NCBI GenBank assembly: GCA_024509875.1
Contig: JAMPIV010003434.1
Span: 141,501 to 205,500, forward strand
From: Oreohelix idahoensis
Taxonomy: Eukaryota; Mollusca; Gastropoda; Stylommatophora; Oreohelicidae
Direction of reading: 5' to 3'
DNA length: 64,000 nt
The notes beneath the pieces are model-generated. The model had not been told where the DNA came from. It made no database searches and worked only from the letters and a program-made list of their open reading frames with translations. Positions 12,421 through 22,651 of the stretch are shown here, in pieces (within the stretch, counting starts at the first letter, position 1; each line of letters opens with the position of its first letter). The translations under genes were made by a program, and so were the position numbers.

Positions 12421-14088
12421 ACATTTTTGCTCAGAGGAAAAAAAGGCACTGCCAGATGCCTTATTTCAGGTGTACTTGGGTCGTTAATTTTAACTTTAAT
12501 TCCCTCTTTGACTCTGTGTGTTTTCTTCAGTTTCCTCAGTCCCGGTTTCCTTGTTAAAATGATAGAGATTTCCTGGGCTGTTTTGAAAGTCCGATAAGGT
12601 TCTCCAATAAAAGGTCCGGCCTGATAAAATGGAATTTCTGAATTCTAACTTCTGGCAACGAAGCGAAGAAAGCGCCAATCGTTTCAAACGAAAATGTTGG
12701 GCAGCCTAAATTCAAAATATTCCTGACATGAAAAAATTTTGAACTTAATGTATAGGTCACGTTTTCCATATAAGGAAATCGTGACATTCAAATATTCTCG
12801 TCAATGATTACATATAACTTCTTACATCTACCCGGAAATATTACACAATTTCCGCTTAAGTGTGTCTGTCTTCCCACCAAGTCGATACTTGACCGGCGCT
12901 CCTTGTGCAGACACAAACTCCTGTTTGACCATCTGTGCTGTGTCTTATCACGACAATAATTAGTCGGTCACACGAGCCATATCAGCGCTAAGTAAACTCC
13001 CTTGGCCATTTACGTGCGAAAGCAGTCGCACCCTTGTGGTACAATAGAATTTTCTGTCGGTCAACCTTGCATCACCGTCTACTCTATCCGCAGGGATAGA
13101 CAGGTAAACACACAGACATGATGACTATCGCTGAGAGGAGTGTAAGAATATTTAAAAATGAGAAAGTATCTGCTACACAGCAGAAAGAAATGGTGCTACT
13201 ATTGAAGAGCACTCAATTAAATCAGTACAACAAATGAACGGAGTACTGACGTAGTGAAACAGAGATCAAGAAGGGTCGCCCCATTCTGTCACAGTAATTA
13301 AACATTATCAGTCGTCCACTATCGAGTTCTTCTGATCAATGAAGTTTTATGTATTATTAACAATGTTGGATTTCAACCGTTACACGTTCGCCATGGCATT
13401 GATTGACTTCAAATATACATATACTTTATATAAAAGATACCCCAACGTAACTTGGTCACAAGAACGTAAATAGACTGAAAATAATTATAATAATAAAACT
13501 GAGTACATAATTATACAATACAAGAACTCTAATACAATAAAGAATGACGTCTGTAACAACAATGAGATCGATTGAAATAACTCAGGTTTATTCAAGGTTG
13601 AAACTGAACCCGAGCACCCAACACAGGCATATTATTATATTTCAATAAATCAAAGTCAAAGCAGTAAAAAAACTGAAGGCTCTCTCAAAATGTTGTACTT
13701 AAAACAAAACTGTTGGTTGACAAGAAACAGAACCATCAAGCATCTCGCTAATTTAATTGACTATGTTCTGATGAACACTTAACAAATTTATGATGCTACA
13801 AATATGTTGATATATACCGACAAAGTTGTTTGTATAAAAAATTAATCAATCTGATATTGGTCGATATATTTGAAGACTATGTGACGCACAAAAAGGCATG
13901 GTTGTGAATGGGTTTATGCGTGGTTGACGAGTGATTGTTTGGGGTAACAACGGGAGATTATTGGTTTGTGTACTGAGGTACTAGCAGTGTTCGATGATTG
14001 GGAAGGTGTCCTGGAGGACTTACGATGTGTGTATGATCAGTATCTGGATCATGTTCAGCTGAACCATATGTAATTGAGAGGAAATGGA
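12421..14088. other. Long gene-free stretch
   Basis: No convincing coding frame, RNA gene or transposon end recognised. Two overlapping minus-strand ORFs at 12496-12787 resemble no known family and have no supporting splice context. Confidence 0.4.
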
Positions 14089-14100
14089 ATATATTCATAT

Positions 14101-14404
14101 CTTCTTCTTCTTCGTTCGTCATGAAAAGGACGTTGGTTGCGTTGTGTCCGTTTACAGCGAAGCTGCGATATTTGCGCCTTTCGGCCGACACATCCGACTT
14201 CAGCACGGCATTTTTGGGACCGGGTTAGCCTTCCCTCTTCGATCCCTACTCACTCAGCCAGACTGCAGTGATGCAGCCTGTTTCCAGGACCACCACTTGG
14301 AGGTGGAGTAGGGTCTTGGTCAGCTCTGGTTCGCTGACCCTGCGCAAGCAGTCTAGCTATGGGTCGCTAACTGCATTTCTCACTGTTGACACGTCTGAGG
14401 TCCC
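14101..14404 (-). mobile_element. SINE-like insertion with (GAA)n tail, 12-bp TSD
   Basis: ATATATTCATAT occurs at 14089-14100 and 14405-14416, enclosing a 304-bp insert. On the minus strand the insert ends GACGAACGAAGAAGAAGAAG. That closely matches the 3' end of the RNase H LINE at 39195 (GCGAACGAAAGAAGAAG) and of its fragment at 9550. A short non-coding element sharing its 3' tail with a LINE is the standard sign of a SINE using that LINE's machinery. The 5' head was not confidently assigned to a tRNA or 5S gene. The short ORFs across it have no known domain. Confidence 0.7.
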
Positions 14405-14416
14405 ATATATTCATAT

Positions 14417-14868
14417 GAATTATATATAATAAGCAGTGTGGAATCTAAGGATCGATGTCTCGTACGATGGTGATTTAGTAATTAGCAGTGGAAGTGAAAT
14501 GAAATATGTGGATCCTTGATTATAAAGATATCAAAGAAATATGTTATTGCTCAATTAAGTGGACGTTATTAAATGGTGACTCGTATACACTAGCCATTTG
14601 ATTATTTAACAAGTTGAAGTTGACTTCAAGAATTGTTGGTTATGCATACACCCCTAGCCCAGTCATATCGTGTCACTGAATATATATCTCGTCCTTTTGG
14701 CTAAGATCATAGAGTTGGCGCAGATCAAAGCCAGAGCCAAGATCAAACAAATTTTACATCATATAAATCAACAAACTTATTCTACGCCCCAAAAGGTGTA
14801 GTTAAAAATAATCTGAATATATTAATATTTTGTTTTTAATTTTAAACGTCACATTAATCTGTTTACAT
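14417..14868. other. Spacer, no gene seen
   Basis: AT-rich, nothing recognised. Confidence 0.4.
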
Positions 14869-14976
14869 AGTTTTTGTGTTAGCTCTGCTCCTTAGTTCAA
14901 TGTTTAACTATTATGAGACATTAGTTTTTGTGTTAGCTCTGCTCCTTAGTTCAGTGTTTAACTATTTTGAGACATT
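14869..14976 (+). repeat. 54-bp tandem duplication
   Basis: AGTTTTTGTGTTAGCTCTGC at 14869 repeats at 14923; the two 54-bp units differ at only about two positions. A recent local duplication, non-coding. Confidence 0.9.
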
Positions 14977-15951
14977 TGTTTATTCTTTGCCCTGATGTTT
15001 TAAAGTTCAACTACTGCTCAATAGACATGTACCTATTCTTTTCTCCCTTAAGAACAATATTCCGTTGATAGCTCAATATAATGTTTACATAAAGAAATGG
15101 GAAAGCAGAGTGAGAAGCACATGTTCATGTAATAAAAACTAAATTTGCTAATTGTTTTGTGATTTGTTTGCAAAATGTATTTGTACCGTTTCATAAAAAG
15201 TCTCTTAGAAGTTGGCTCTATGTATAAAGTGCTTGCTGATTCTGCTAGTTTTATGATTTAATTAAAAAATGTATTAGATGTAGGAACGTGTTCATCAAAG
15301 TCATATCCAAGATCAGTGTCACTTAATATCTTATGTTTCTTTGTGCACCTGAGCTTTAAAGTAAGTGTGCATAAAGTATTGTATGTCAACTGAACTGCAT
15401 AAGAATGATCATGCGTTCGGAAGCGGTGCTAATGGATGCAGTGAGAATAGTGAACAGTAGGCCGGACAGAGACAGATGTCAGTTAGCCGGCTATAGAAGC
15501 CATATTACATTTGAGTGTCCTCTCTTTATGGCTGCTAGGTTATATGCAACATTGTTTTATATTCTAATGGTAGTAGTTAATTAACATCATTATTCACGGC
15601 AGTCTATGATCTATATTTAGTCTCCCTTTTTTGCCATATGTATCTTAAATGACTTGCTCATCAGTAGTGTTCAACGTTTTCTCTCTTTGGGTGAATATAA
15701 ACCGGCAAAGTTCTTTACATTCTGGATACCAGGCATTGTTTAAATAAGAGATTATCGCTCAGATTGTTTGATGACATTCAGTTTCCAATAAAGAACTACG
15801 TTTATGGTGAACTTGTTCAAGTTTTTTTTTTAGCAGGAAGGTTTAAAAACCAATTTTTTATGTAAAATTATATATACTAATTCTAACACCCTGCACAGAT
15901 CTTCGGAGACAAATGTAATTAAGATAGCACCTTAGTGATGTTTTATTGTTC
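14977..15951. other. Gene-free AT-rich stretch
   Basis: No recognisable gene or mobile element before the LINE insertion target site at 15952. Confidence 0.45.
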
Positions 15952-15966
15952 AAGAAAATACAATTT

Positions 15967-17017
15967 GGAAAAGGCGTTTGACAGGGTCCCCTGGAGCAAA
16001 CTTTGGGACTGTTTGGCAAGGAAGAATATTCCAGCACCTCTGATTCATGCTATACAGAGCTTCTACAAGTCTTGCAGAAATTATGTGAGGACAGCAAACC
16101 ATAAGTCGGAAGAGTTCAGGACCACCACTGGTGTAAGACAAGGTGATATCCTATCACCTTACCTCTTCATACTCCTTATGGACGATGTCATCAAGGCATG
16201 TAAGGAGAGAACAAGAAAGTATTCAGTGGGGTACTGGAAGATGAGACAGGTCTATATTTCGGAGCTGGCATTTGCTGATGATGTTGCCCTGATTGCTAAA
16301 TCAGAGGCACATCTACAATCCAACCTGCAAGTCTGGAAGGAAGAGCTGGAGAAGAGAGGGATGGTCATAAGCAGCTCTAAAACAAAATCCATGGTGATAT
16401 CACGAGAAGAATGAAAACATCAGATTAAGCTGGGAGAACAGGTCCTGCAGCAGGTCGACCACTTTAAATACCTCGGAGCTATTATAGACCGAAAAGGAGG
16501 CATCAAAGAAGAGTTGGCCACTCGAAAAGCAGCAGCTGGGAGACTTTTTCAGGCCATAAATCGAGGATTCCTCAGCAAGAGAGAGGTTGGTAAGAAAACG
16601 AAGATGGCTGTATACCGCTCCACCTATGTCCCAGTCTTGACATACGGATGCGAGTCATGGGCAATGACTACAGCCCATAAAAGCCAGATCCAAACCTCAG
16701 AAATGAGGTATCTGAGGAAGGTGGTTGAAGTAACAAGAAGAGACATGGTACGCAACCAGACGATACGTCAAGGCCTTAAATCCTACCCCCTGCAGACCCA
16801 CGTAGAACAGTCCCAATTAAGATGGTTTGGCCATGTCTGCAGAATGGGAGAAGATCGGATACCACGACAAGCATGGGAAACAAAGAGCCAAGGATCCAGA
16901 CCCCGAGGACGACCCAGAGTCCGCTGGGAGGACAACATTAGACAATCTTTGAAGGATCGAGGAACTGGAACGGACTACGGACTACGACTTATGGAACTTG
17001 GAACACAAGAAGTATAA
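15967..17017 (+). pseudogene. LINE RT C-terminal part, one nonsense codon
   Basis: One frame encodes the RT core: TTGVRQGDILSPYLF, then LAFADDVALIAKSEAHLQ with the FADD catalytic box, then a C-terminal region with TYGCESWAMTT, RWFGHVCRMGEDR and RPRGRPRVRWED. The frame is broken once, by TGA at 16412-16414; the sister copy at 32 kb has AGA (Arg) there. Finger and endonuclease regions are missing because of 5' truncation, so no active enzyme is possible. Confidence 0.88.
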
Positions 17018-17165
17018 ATGGGAAGGAAGAGGAGCTGGTGGAAGAGATGAGGACTAGAATGGAACCAGGCCAGGAGGAAGACAGCCGATAGGATAGTCTG
17101 GCGCGCTCTCTTCCAAACCTCTACACCTCACGGTAGAAGGGGAACGACTAAGTAAGTAAGTAAGT
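15967..17165 (+). mobile_element. 5'-truncated LINE with (TAAG)n tail, 15-bp TSD
   Basis: AAGAAAATACAATTT flanks the insert at 15952-15966 and 17166-17180. The insert starts inside the RT domain (KAFDRVPWSKLWDC) and ends with an ACTAAGTAAGTAAGTAAG tail. A second, inverted copy of the same family is at 31502-32760, and a 43-bp scrap of its tail at 26457-26499. 5' truncation with a perfect TSD is the usual outcome of incomplete reverse transcription. Any upstream start codon lies in the flank and is not part of the element. Confidence 0.92.
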
Positions 17166-17180
17166 AAGAAAATACAATTT

Positions 17181-17818
17181 TTGAAATGACAGCTGCTTAA
17201 ATGGGATCTGTTGTTTTAGGACAATCCTTAAATTGAAAGTTAGTTAAATTGAAATTGGCTTGGGGTTGGGGGGAAGGGGGGGGGGGGGGGAGAACAAAAG
17301 ATGGTGCTGATGGATGAGTGAGTCGACAGCTCTACTTATTCACATAAATGTGCTGCGTCCCACTTTTTATATTCATGCAAATAAGTACTTAACACTGATT
17401 ACTCTGTTAAAAATATGCAAATATTTTCTATGTTGAAAAGTCATAACTAATCACTTTTATTGCAGAAAATGCAATTCTGGTCTCTTGGACTGTGTTTACA
17501 CAATATATGCAACGCAGAACGTATGCAGATGGAAACCTTGCTATTCAGAAACGCAGGAATATTTTGATAGGCCAAATACAAGATGTGCCAAAAATCAGTT
17601 TAGTCAAGGAAATTCTCTCCTATGGTCAATTTATTACAAACAAGACATAATCATTTTATAAATATATTTATAGATCATTAAAAACAAACCTAAAAAACAT
17701 TTTTCTGAAATATATTTCAAAATATTATAATTAAAATAAAAAATCAGACAAGTTCTGGTTAGGAAATACTGTTGAGAATATTGTCCATGCTTCTCTACGA
17801 ACATCGTGTATCAGTCAA
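17181..17818. other. Spacer with possible cysteine-rich exon
   Basis: Includes a G-rich run near 17270-17290. From an acceptor-like TTTTATTGCAG ending about 17465, a frame runs to a stop near 17663 with a peptide containing CNSGLLDC, VCRWKPC and NTRCAKNQ. A competing frame over the same bases is also open for about 60 codons. Neither was recognised, so this is noted but not called as a gene. Confidence 0.2.
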
Positions 17819-18359
17819 CTCATTATCAGCTGCCATCTTCACAACGAAGGTTGGCTGTAATGGATCTCCAACGTCTTCTGTCTCTTGTCTTGGTGGTGCA
17901 GTCTGATAGACTCTTTCCTGTCCATCTCTTGCTGTTATCTTCCCACTTATAGCACTGTCTTCCCCTTGCAAGTTTGCCTTCAACTCTCCCTTCTATTATG
18001 GTCTTCTGCAAGGTGTTATGCCTTTTTATGTGGCCAAAGTATTTTAGCTGCCGAACTTTGATCTCCCTCATTAGTTCTCTTTTCATACCTAGATTTTGTA
18101 GGACCTCATTATTTGTTTTCTTCTCTGTCCATGAGATCCGCCCCATTCTTCTATACATCCACATCTCAAGAGTCTCAACTCGTTCCTCCAATTGCTTATT
18201 CATTGTCCATGTTTCGACACCATACAGTTGGGAAAAATATATATCATTTTATGATTCTCAGTGTTAATTTGTGAGTCAAATGTTTAGATGTCAATATATG
18301 TTTGATGTTGAATGTAGCTTTGGCCATTCCTATTCTCTTCTTGATTCCTGTTTCACACC
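17819..18359 (-). pseudogene. LINE 3' half, left piece of split host LINE
   Basis: Minus-strand translation gives the C-terminal LINE region: GRISWTEKKTNNEVLQNL, then YFGHIKRHNTLQKTIIEG, then RRWRSITANL near the end. Upstream pieces in other frames read TGIKKRIGMAKATFN, showing at least one frameshift or stop near 18240. It is continuous with 26125-26735 once the LTR element at 18360-26124 is mentally removed: the right piece ends ...TEDGRC and the left piece begins with ETGIKKRI. It is related to the longer LINE at 49.1-51.75 kb. Confidence 0.85.
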
Positions 18360-19867
18360 TGTCATGGAATATTCTAATCCACATATATAAATTATCAATT
18401 AAATATAAAGCCTAATAAATACATATAATAAAGAAAAGAGCAATGGTAAAATGACAGTGCTATCACAAAGAATGTACTCGAAATCCCCCTTGTTTTCTGC
18501 TTCGTCTGCAAATTGTAACGCTTTCACGTTGATAGTAAAGCTTACTGTATTATTACCCGCCTTCTTCAATGAAACGTGTGCTGTATTTCTTGGAAAAGCA
18601 TTGAGACGTACTGCGTAATGACCTAAATTAACCCTAACATTAATTATACTGCGTTACCAAAACGAACGAACAGATGGACTAAAGGGATAAAAAGAGAAGG
18701 GAGAGGCAGAAAGCCGAACACTAAACCCGCTTCGCGCGATACACAATTACTACCATCACGCGTGTAAGTCTACATGCACTAATTTTTTTTCAGACGGACA
18801 GTGATAAAATACACTACCCTTTCCCAGAGTTAGGTTTAAAAATCATAACAGACTCTTATTAGAAAAGACAACATTATATGGGTTTACGTTTGAACACATA
18901 ACAGTACCCAGACAGCACATCTTCTAAACAGGAGATAGAAGAAATTGCATATTTTGAACGCAGCCACGTAGCTCCTTTAAATTAGTATTTTTGGGTTCCT
19001 TAGGGTTTGCTGACAAATAATATGTAAAACGTTACGCAAATAGTCCAGGAATTAATAAATTATACCCAAAATAAAATATTGGGGGTGCCTGACAGCATAA
19101 AATCATTTCTGCTCATAAAATTTTTTTTATAACGTGTTTGAAAAAACCTTACGTTACATAAATAGCCTACCATGTAAACTCCAAATTGATTGGAGCGCAA
19201 CAAATGAAAGCCTAACCACGATTGGTCGGGCTATAAATACTATCTATCTTGGTTGTTGGGGGAGACGGGAAAAGATAACATTTTTTCAAACACTTGTCGA
19301 AACGTGGCTCATTGGCCAGTCTCGCTGATATACACACTTGGGAGCGTTAGTTCGAGACCACTAATTCAAATAAGCTTGATAAAGCGACAGTACGTTGAAG
19401 CCAGCTCACATTTTTGCTAAAATAAAAGCCTGGAACATAGGCAGAACGGAATTTGTGCCAGTTTGTGCCAGAATTCATTGCTAATCAACGTATCTGTGTT
19501 TATTTCCATGAAATTGTGGGACAGTGGTCTTGATGGTACTGAGCAGCATCTGGTCAGAGATTTGCTGAATCCAGTGTCGGACAGCATACTCCTTGGTCTT
19601 TTTAGCTATCAGTGAGGTGTCTCCTGAGCCCAGAGGAGAATTCGAGCAGAGGAGTCCTCTCCTGCCGCCATCACTCAAGATAAGCAGAGTTGGCCAGCTG
19701 AGCTCAACATTATGTCCCCTCATCTTGAAATAACTTTATAAAAAATACCATTCAGAGGGGAATTTACTTGTCTTAAAATCAGGAACTGTGAACATCTCCA
19801 ATACTGGTCCCTAAAGACAAACTATTGAAGTCATGATGACAAATACCAACAGAGCTTGAACAAAACA
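18360..19867 (+). repeat. 5' LTR (1508 bp)
   Basis: Begins TGTCATGGAATATTCTAATC and ends TTGAACAAAACA. It pairs with 24621-26124. The 4-bp length difference is fully explained by a TATC indel near 19245 plus two single-base homopolymer indels that cancel. LTRs carry the promoter and polyadenylation signals of the element, but a TATA box or poly(A) site was not assigned with confidence. Confidence 0.93.
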
Positions 19868-20581
19868 AAACCAGTATTACCTCATTTTACTACTACACAA
19901 CTGACACACATAGAACATTTGTACTAATATATGTCACTACAATATTCATATTAAATACATTCTGTACATAACTTGTAATTTAAATTGATTGTGATTCCTG
20001 GTTCCCTTGTAGTTGAATCAGGACACATATTCATTCATGCTAGTAATGAATACATATTGTTATTTGAACCGTTACGAGTGACTTCTTTAAGCTATTCTCA
20101 TAGAGTGTTATATGTATGTGAGTGTCACAGTGTTGTTAAGAGTAGTGGATTAAATTAAATTGTTTATCTGTCTGTTGTTGTGACTTACACTTCACCATAC
20201 TCATACCCTAGACACATAACGTAGCATCACACTATTCCAGAATAATTCTGACTGAGATAAAGAGATATGTGGTAGCAAGTAAGGTTATCTATAATACACT
20301 ACTTTTAATAGATATAGATACCTTCACAGCTGATCTCAGTCAGTACACTAAGTCCCCTATAAATATTTATAACATCCCACTTCACCACATATATTGGGGT
20401 CTCGCTCTTGGGATTTTGAATCTTTAACTATTAAAAATATTGGGGATAATTCACTTCAGGGAATATAAGAATTAAAAGGTATCCTTGGGTGGAATTAAAT
20501 AAGGTTGAGCTCACGGTGCCTGTGTTGTCCATTAGAGATTGAATTGTTGGTTAGACATTGTATAAAGTTACCTGATAGACA
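19868..20581 (+). other. Leader between 5' LTR and gag
   Basis: 714 bp without a long frame. The usual primer-binding site (TGG at 0-3 nt from the LTR) is absent: the leader starts AAACCAGTATTACC. A TGGTAGCA motif, like the complement of an initiator-Met tRNA 3' end, appears only at 20270, about 400 nt downstream. The related element at 54.6 kb has TGGTAGCAGA at the aligned position (54652). Sequences around it (CTTCACAGCTGAYCTCA, CCACATATATTGG) are conserved between the two leaders. Confidence 0.7.
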
Positions 20582-21646
20582 ATGGCGGACCTGGCCAAAT
20601 TTCGATCTGCTGCGGTTCAGACTGCAAAAGAGTTAGGATTAGATGGGCAAGTTATGGTTGCCTATGTTACTACGGAATGTGACAAATTTATTGAACGCGA
20701 AGAAAGAAGGTTTGAAGCCGAAAGAAGGTTAGAGGCTGAAAGGGAAATTAAGAAGTTACAATTTGAAGCTGAGGCTGAGACTAAGAGGTTGCAAGCTGAG
20801 GCTGAGACTAAGAGGTTGCAGATTGAGGCTGACAAAGAGGCTAAAGCATTGGAAGCCGAGGAAAGAAGACAAGCTGCAGAAAGAGAAGAGAAGAAATTAG
20901 CTGCAGAAAGAGAAGAGAAGAGATTAGCTGCAGAGAGGGAAGCAGAAAAGGAGGAGAAGAGATTACAAAGGGAACATGAGTTACGACTAAGGGAGTTTGA
21001 GTTTCAAGGCCATGCTCCTGAAAATGGTGCCAGTCCTTTTGCCTCTGATGCTACGGTTACTCAAGGAGCCTCAATCTCAGCTATGAATTTTCATTTAGAT
21101 CATTTTGTTGAGAAAGACGATGATATTGAGAGCTATATAAATAGGTACGAACTATTAGCTACCACGTATGGGTTAGAGAGAGAAAGATGGAGCTTAAAGT
21201 TATCTCAGGGACTTCGTGGGGCAGCTTATGAAGTTTTTGCAAAAATGAGCAGAGGTGATCAGGAAAATTATGACATGCTAAAGCAGGCTCTTTTGTTAAG
21301 GTATGAAAAGAATGCAGAATTCTATAGAAAAAAATTTAGGAATGCTAAACTACTGTCAGGTGAAACCTATCACCAGTTCTCTGCACGAATTGAGACATAC
21401 TTGGAGAAATGGACTTCTCTGGGGAAAACCCAAGATCTTAAGGAAATGGTCCTTATAGAGCAACTAAGAGAGTCCATGGCTCCAGACCTGAGAAAGTTTC
21501 TCATGGAACAAGGTGCAGAGAGGCTGGGTGAGTTGCTAAATGTTGCTGAAAGGTATCAAGCAGCTCAAGCAGAGGTAACAGGTAATAAAAAGAAACAGGT
21601 GGACAACTTTAGGGCACCACAGAACTTTAATAAATTTGATCCCTAG
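20582..21646 (+). CDS. gag: Gag of Ty3/gypsy element
   Basis: A 354-codon ORF from ATG to TAG. Residues ~35-145 are a highly charged Glu/Lys/Arg-rich coiled coil with short repeats (AEREEKRLAAE type). Residues ~165-330 form the capsid-like Retrotrans_gag region (FHLDHFVEKDDDIESYINRY, then ERWSLKLSQGLRG, then AERLGELLNVAERYQAAQ). It is closely similar to the first part of the ORF at 55046. The TAG at 21644-21646 lies between capsid and zinc knuckle; the same frame stays open beyond it, and the sister element has no stop here, so it is either a nonsense mutation or a readthrough site. Gag would form cytoplasmic particles that package element RNA. Confidence 0.88.
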   Translation: MADLAKFRSAAVQTAKELGLDGQVMVAYVTTECDKFIEREERRFEAERRLEAEREIKKLQFEAEAETKRLQAEAETKRLQIEADKEAKALEAEERRQAAEREEKKLAAEREEKRLAAEREAEKEEKRLQREHELRLREFEFQGHAPENGASPFASDATVTQGASISAMNFHLDHFVEKDDDIESYINRYELLATTYGLERERWSLKLSQGLRGAAYEVFAKMSRGDQENYDMLKQALLLRYEKNAEFYRKKFRNAKLLSGETYHQFSARIETYLEKWTSLGKTQDLKEMVLIEQLRESMAPDLRKFLMEQGAERLGELLNVAERYQAAQAEVTGNKKKQVDNFRAPQNFNKFDP

Positions 21647-22651
21647 GATCAAAATAAAGGTAAGCACCAATTTGATAGGCCACGGTATGACAATAAAAAT
21701 AAATTCCCACAATTCGATGAAAGGAAATATGATGAAAGAAAATCTTTCAACCAAGGAAAAAGGTGGTGTAAGAATTGTCAGATGGACAATCATGACACTG
21801 ACCGTTGCAGAAGGAAACCTGTGTATATGGCAACCCTTCAGGTCAGGTCGACCTCAAGACAGGAGGAGGATATTATGTTGGATACCACTCCAGAAGAGAT
21901 GAGGAAGGCACAGGCTGGGGATAAAACACTCAAGCCTTGTTTCAGAAAATTGTCAACTTGTCATACAACTCCAGGCAAGGGAGATTTTTACATGAAAAAC
22001 AAGTTGATGTATAGGAAGACTGGAGCTAGATCAAATGGTCACGGACAGCTGGTTCTTCCAAAGAGATATAGGACAGAATTAATAAGGAGCCTACATGTGA
22101 AACCAGATGGGGACCATGAGAAGATAGGTACCATCATTCAAAAGGTGGCTCACAATTATTATTGGCCCAAAGCAAGATGGGACATTGAGAATTTTGTAGA
22201 AAGGTGTAGCATAGCACATGAGGGAACACCCACAAGTGGGAACATAGATCAGGACCTGGACACGCCCCGGAGCAAAATTAGGCCTGATAATAGAAAGAAA
22301 TATAGATTTGATAAAGTGGACCAAATGGAATGGGAAGCCCCTTTTCACGGACAAGCTTCACTTAACTGTTTTACAATGGCCACTATGCGGAGAGTGCAAA
22401 AAGATGTCTTACCCCAGGATAAGCTGAAAATCCCTCAATCGGACTTAAACAAACTGGAGGAAGAAGATGTAGAGAGGAAATCTCTCATCAAGAATTTTAA
22501 GAGGGGAGAAAGCCCCAAAAGAAAAATTGGTAGCGGTCGTTTTGTGAATGATAATTCTGGGAGGAAAAATCATCACTATAAAGCTTCAAGTGGAAGAGAC
22601 CATACCGGTGCATGGACAAATAGGTCCACACAATTAAAGGTCCATATGTAG
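21647..22651 (+). CDS. Zinc knuckle, integrase HHCC remnant and replaced core
   Basis: Same frame as gag, directly after its stop. It starts with the basic tail and a CCHC knuckle (WCKNCQMDNHDTDRC). It then skips the protease that the sister element keeps, because the knuckle runs straight into YMATLQVRSTS. Next is an integrase N-terminal zinc-binding-like region (GQLVLPKRYR, then SLHVKPDGDHEKIG, then NYYWPKARWDIENFVERC) in which the final Cys is replaced by CSIAH. The catalytic core that should follow is absent. Instead come about 130 residues of unknown type (EGTPTSGN, MATMRRVQKDVLPQ, GSGRFVNDN) that are also present in the element at 55-57 kb. Confidence 0.75.
   Translation, partial: DQNKGKHQFDRPRYDNKNKFPQFDERKYDERKSFNQGKRWCKNCQMDNHDTDRCRRKPVYMATLQVRSTSRQEEDIMLDTTPEEMRKAQAGDKTLKPCFRKLSTCHTTPGKGDFYMKNKLMYRKTGARSNGHGQLVLPKRYRTELIRSLHVKPDGDHEKIGTIIQKVAHNYYWPKARWDIENFVERCSIAHEGTPTSGNIDQDLDTPRSKIRPDNRKKYRFDKVDQMEWEAPFHGQASLNCFTMATMRRVQKDVLPQDKLKIPQSDLNKLEEEDVERKSLIKNFKRGESPKRKIGSGRFVNDNSGRKNHHYKASSGRDHTGAWTNRSTQLKVHM

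Noticed and set aside
14084..14311. 75-codon plus-strand ORF
   Set aside because: Lies almost entirely in the SINE-like insertion and its TSD; no domain.
15935..15966. ATG start of the LINE ORF at 15935
   Set aside because: This ATG is in the target-site DNA, outside the TSD-defined element, so it is not the gene's start.
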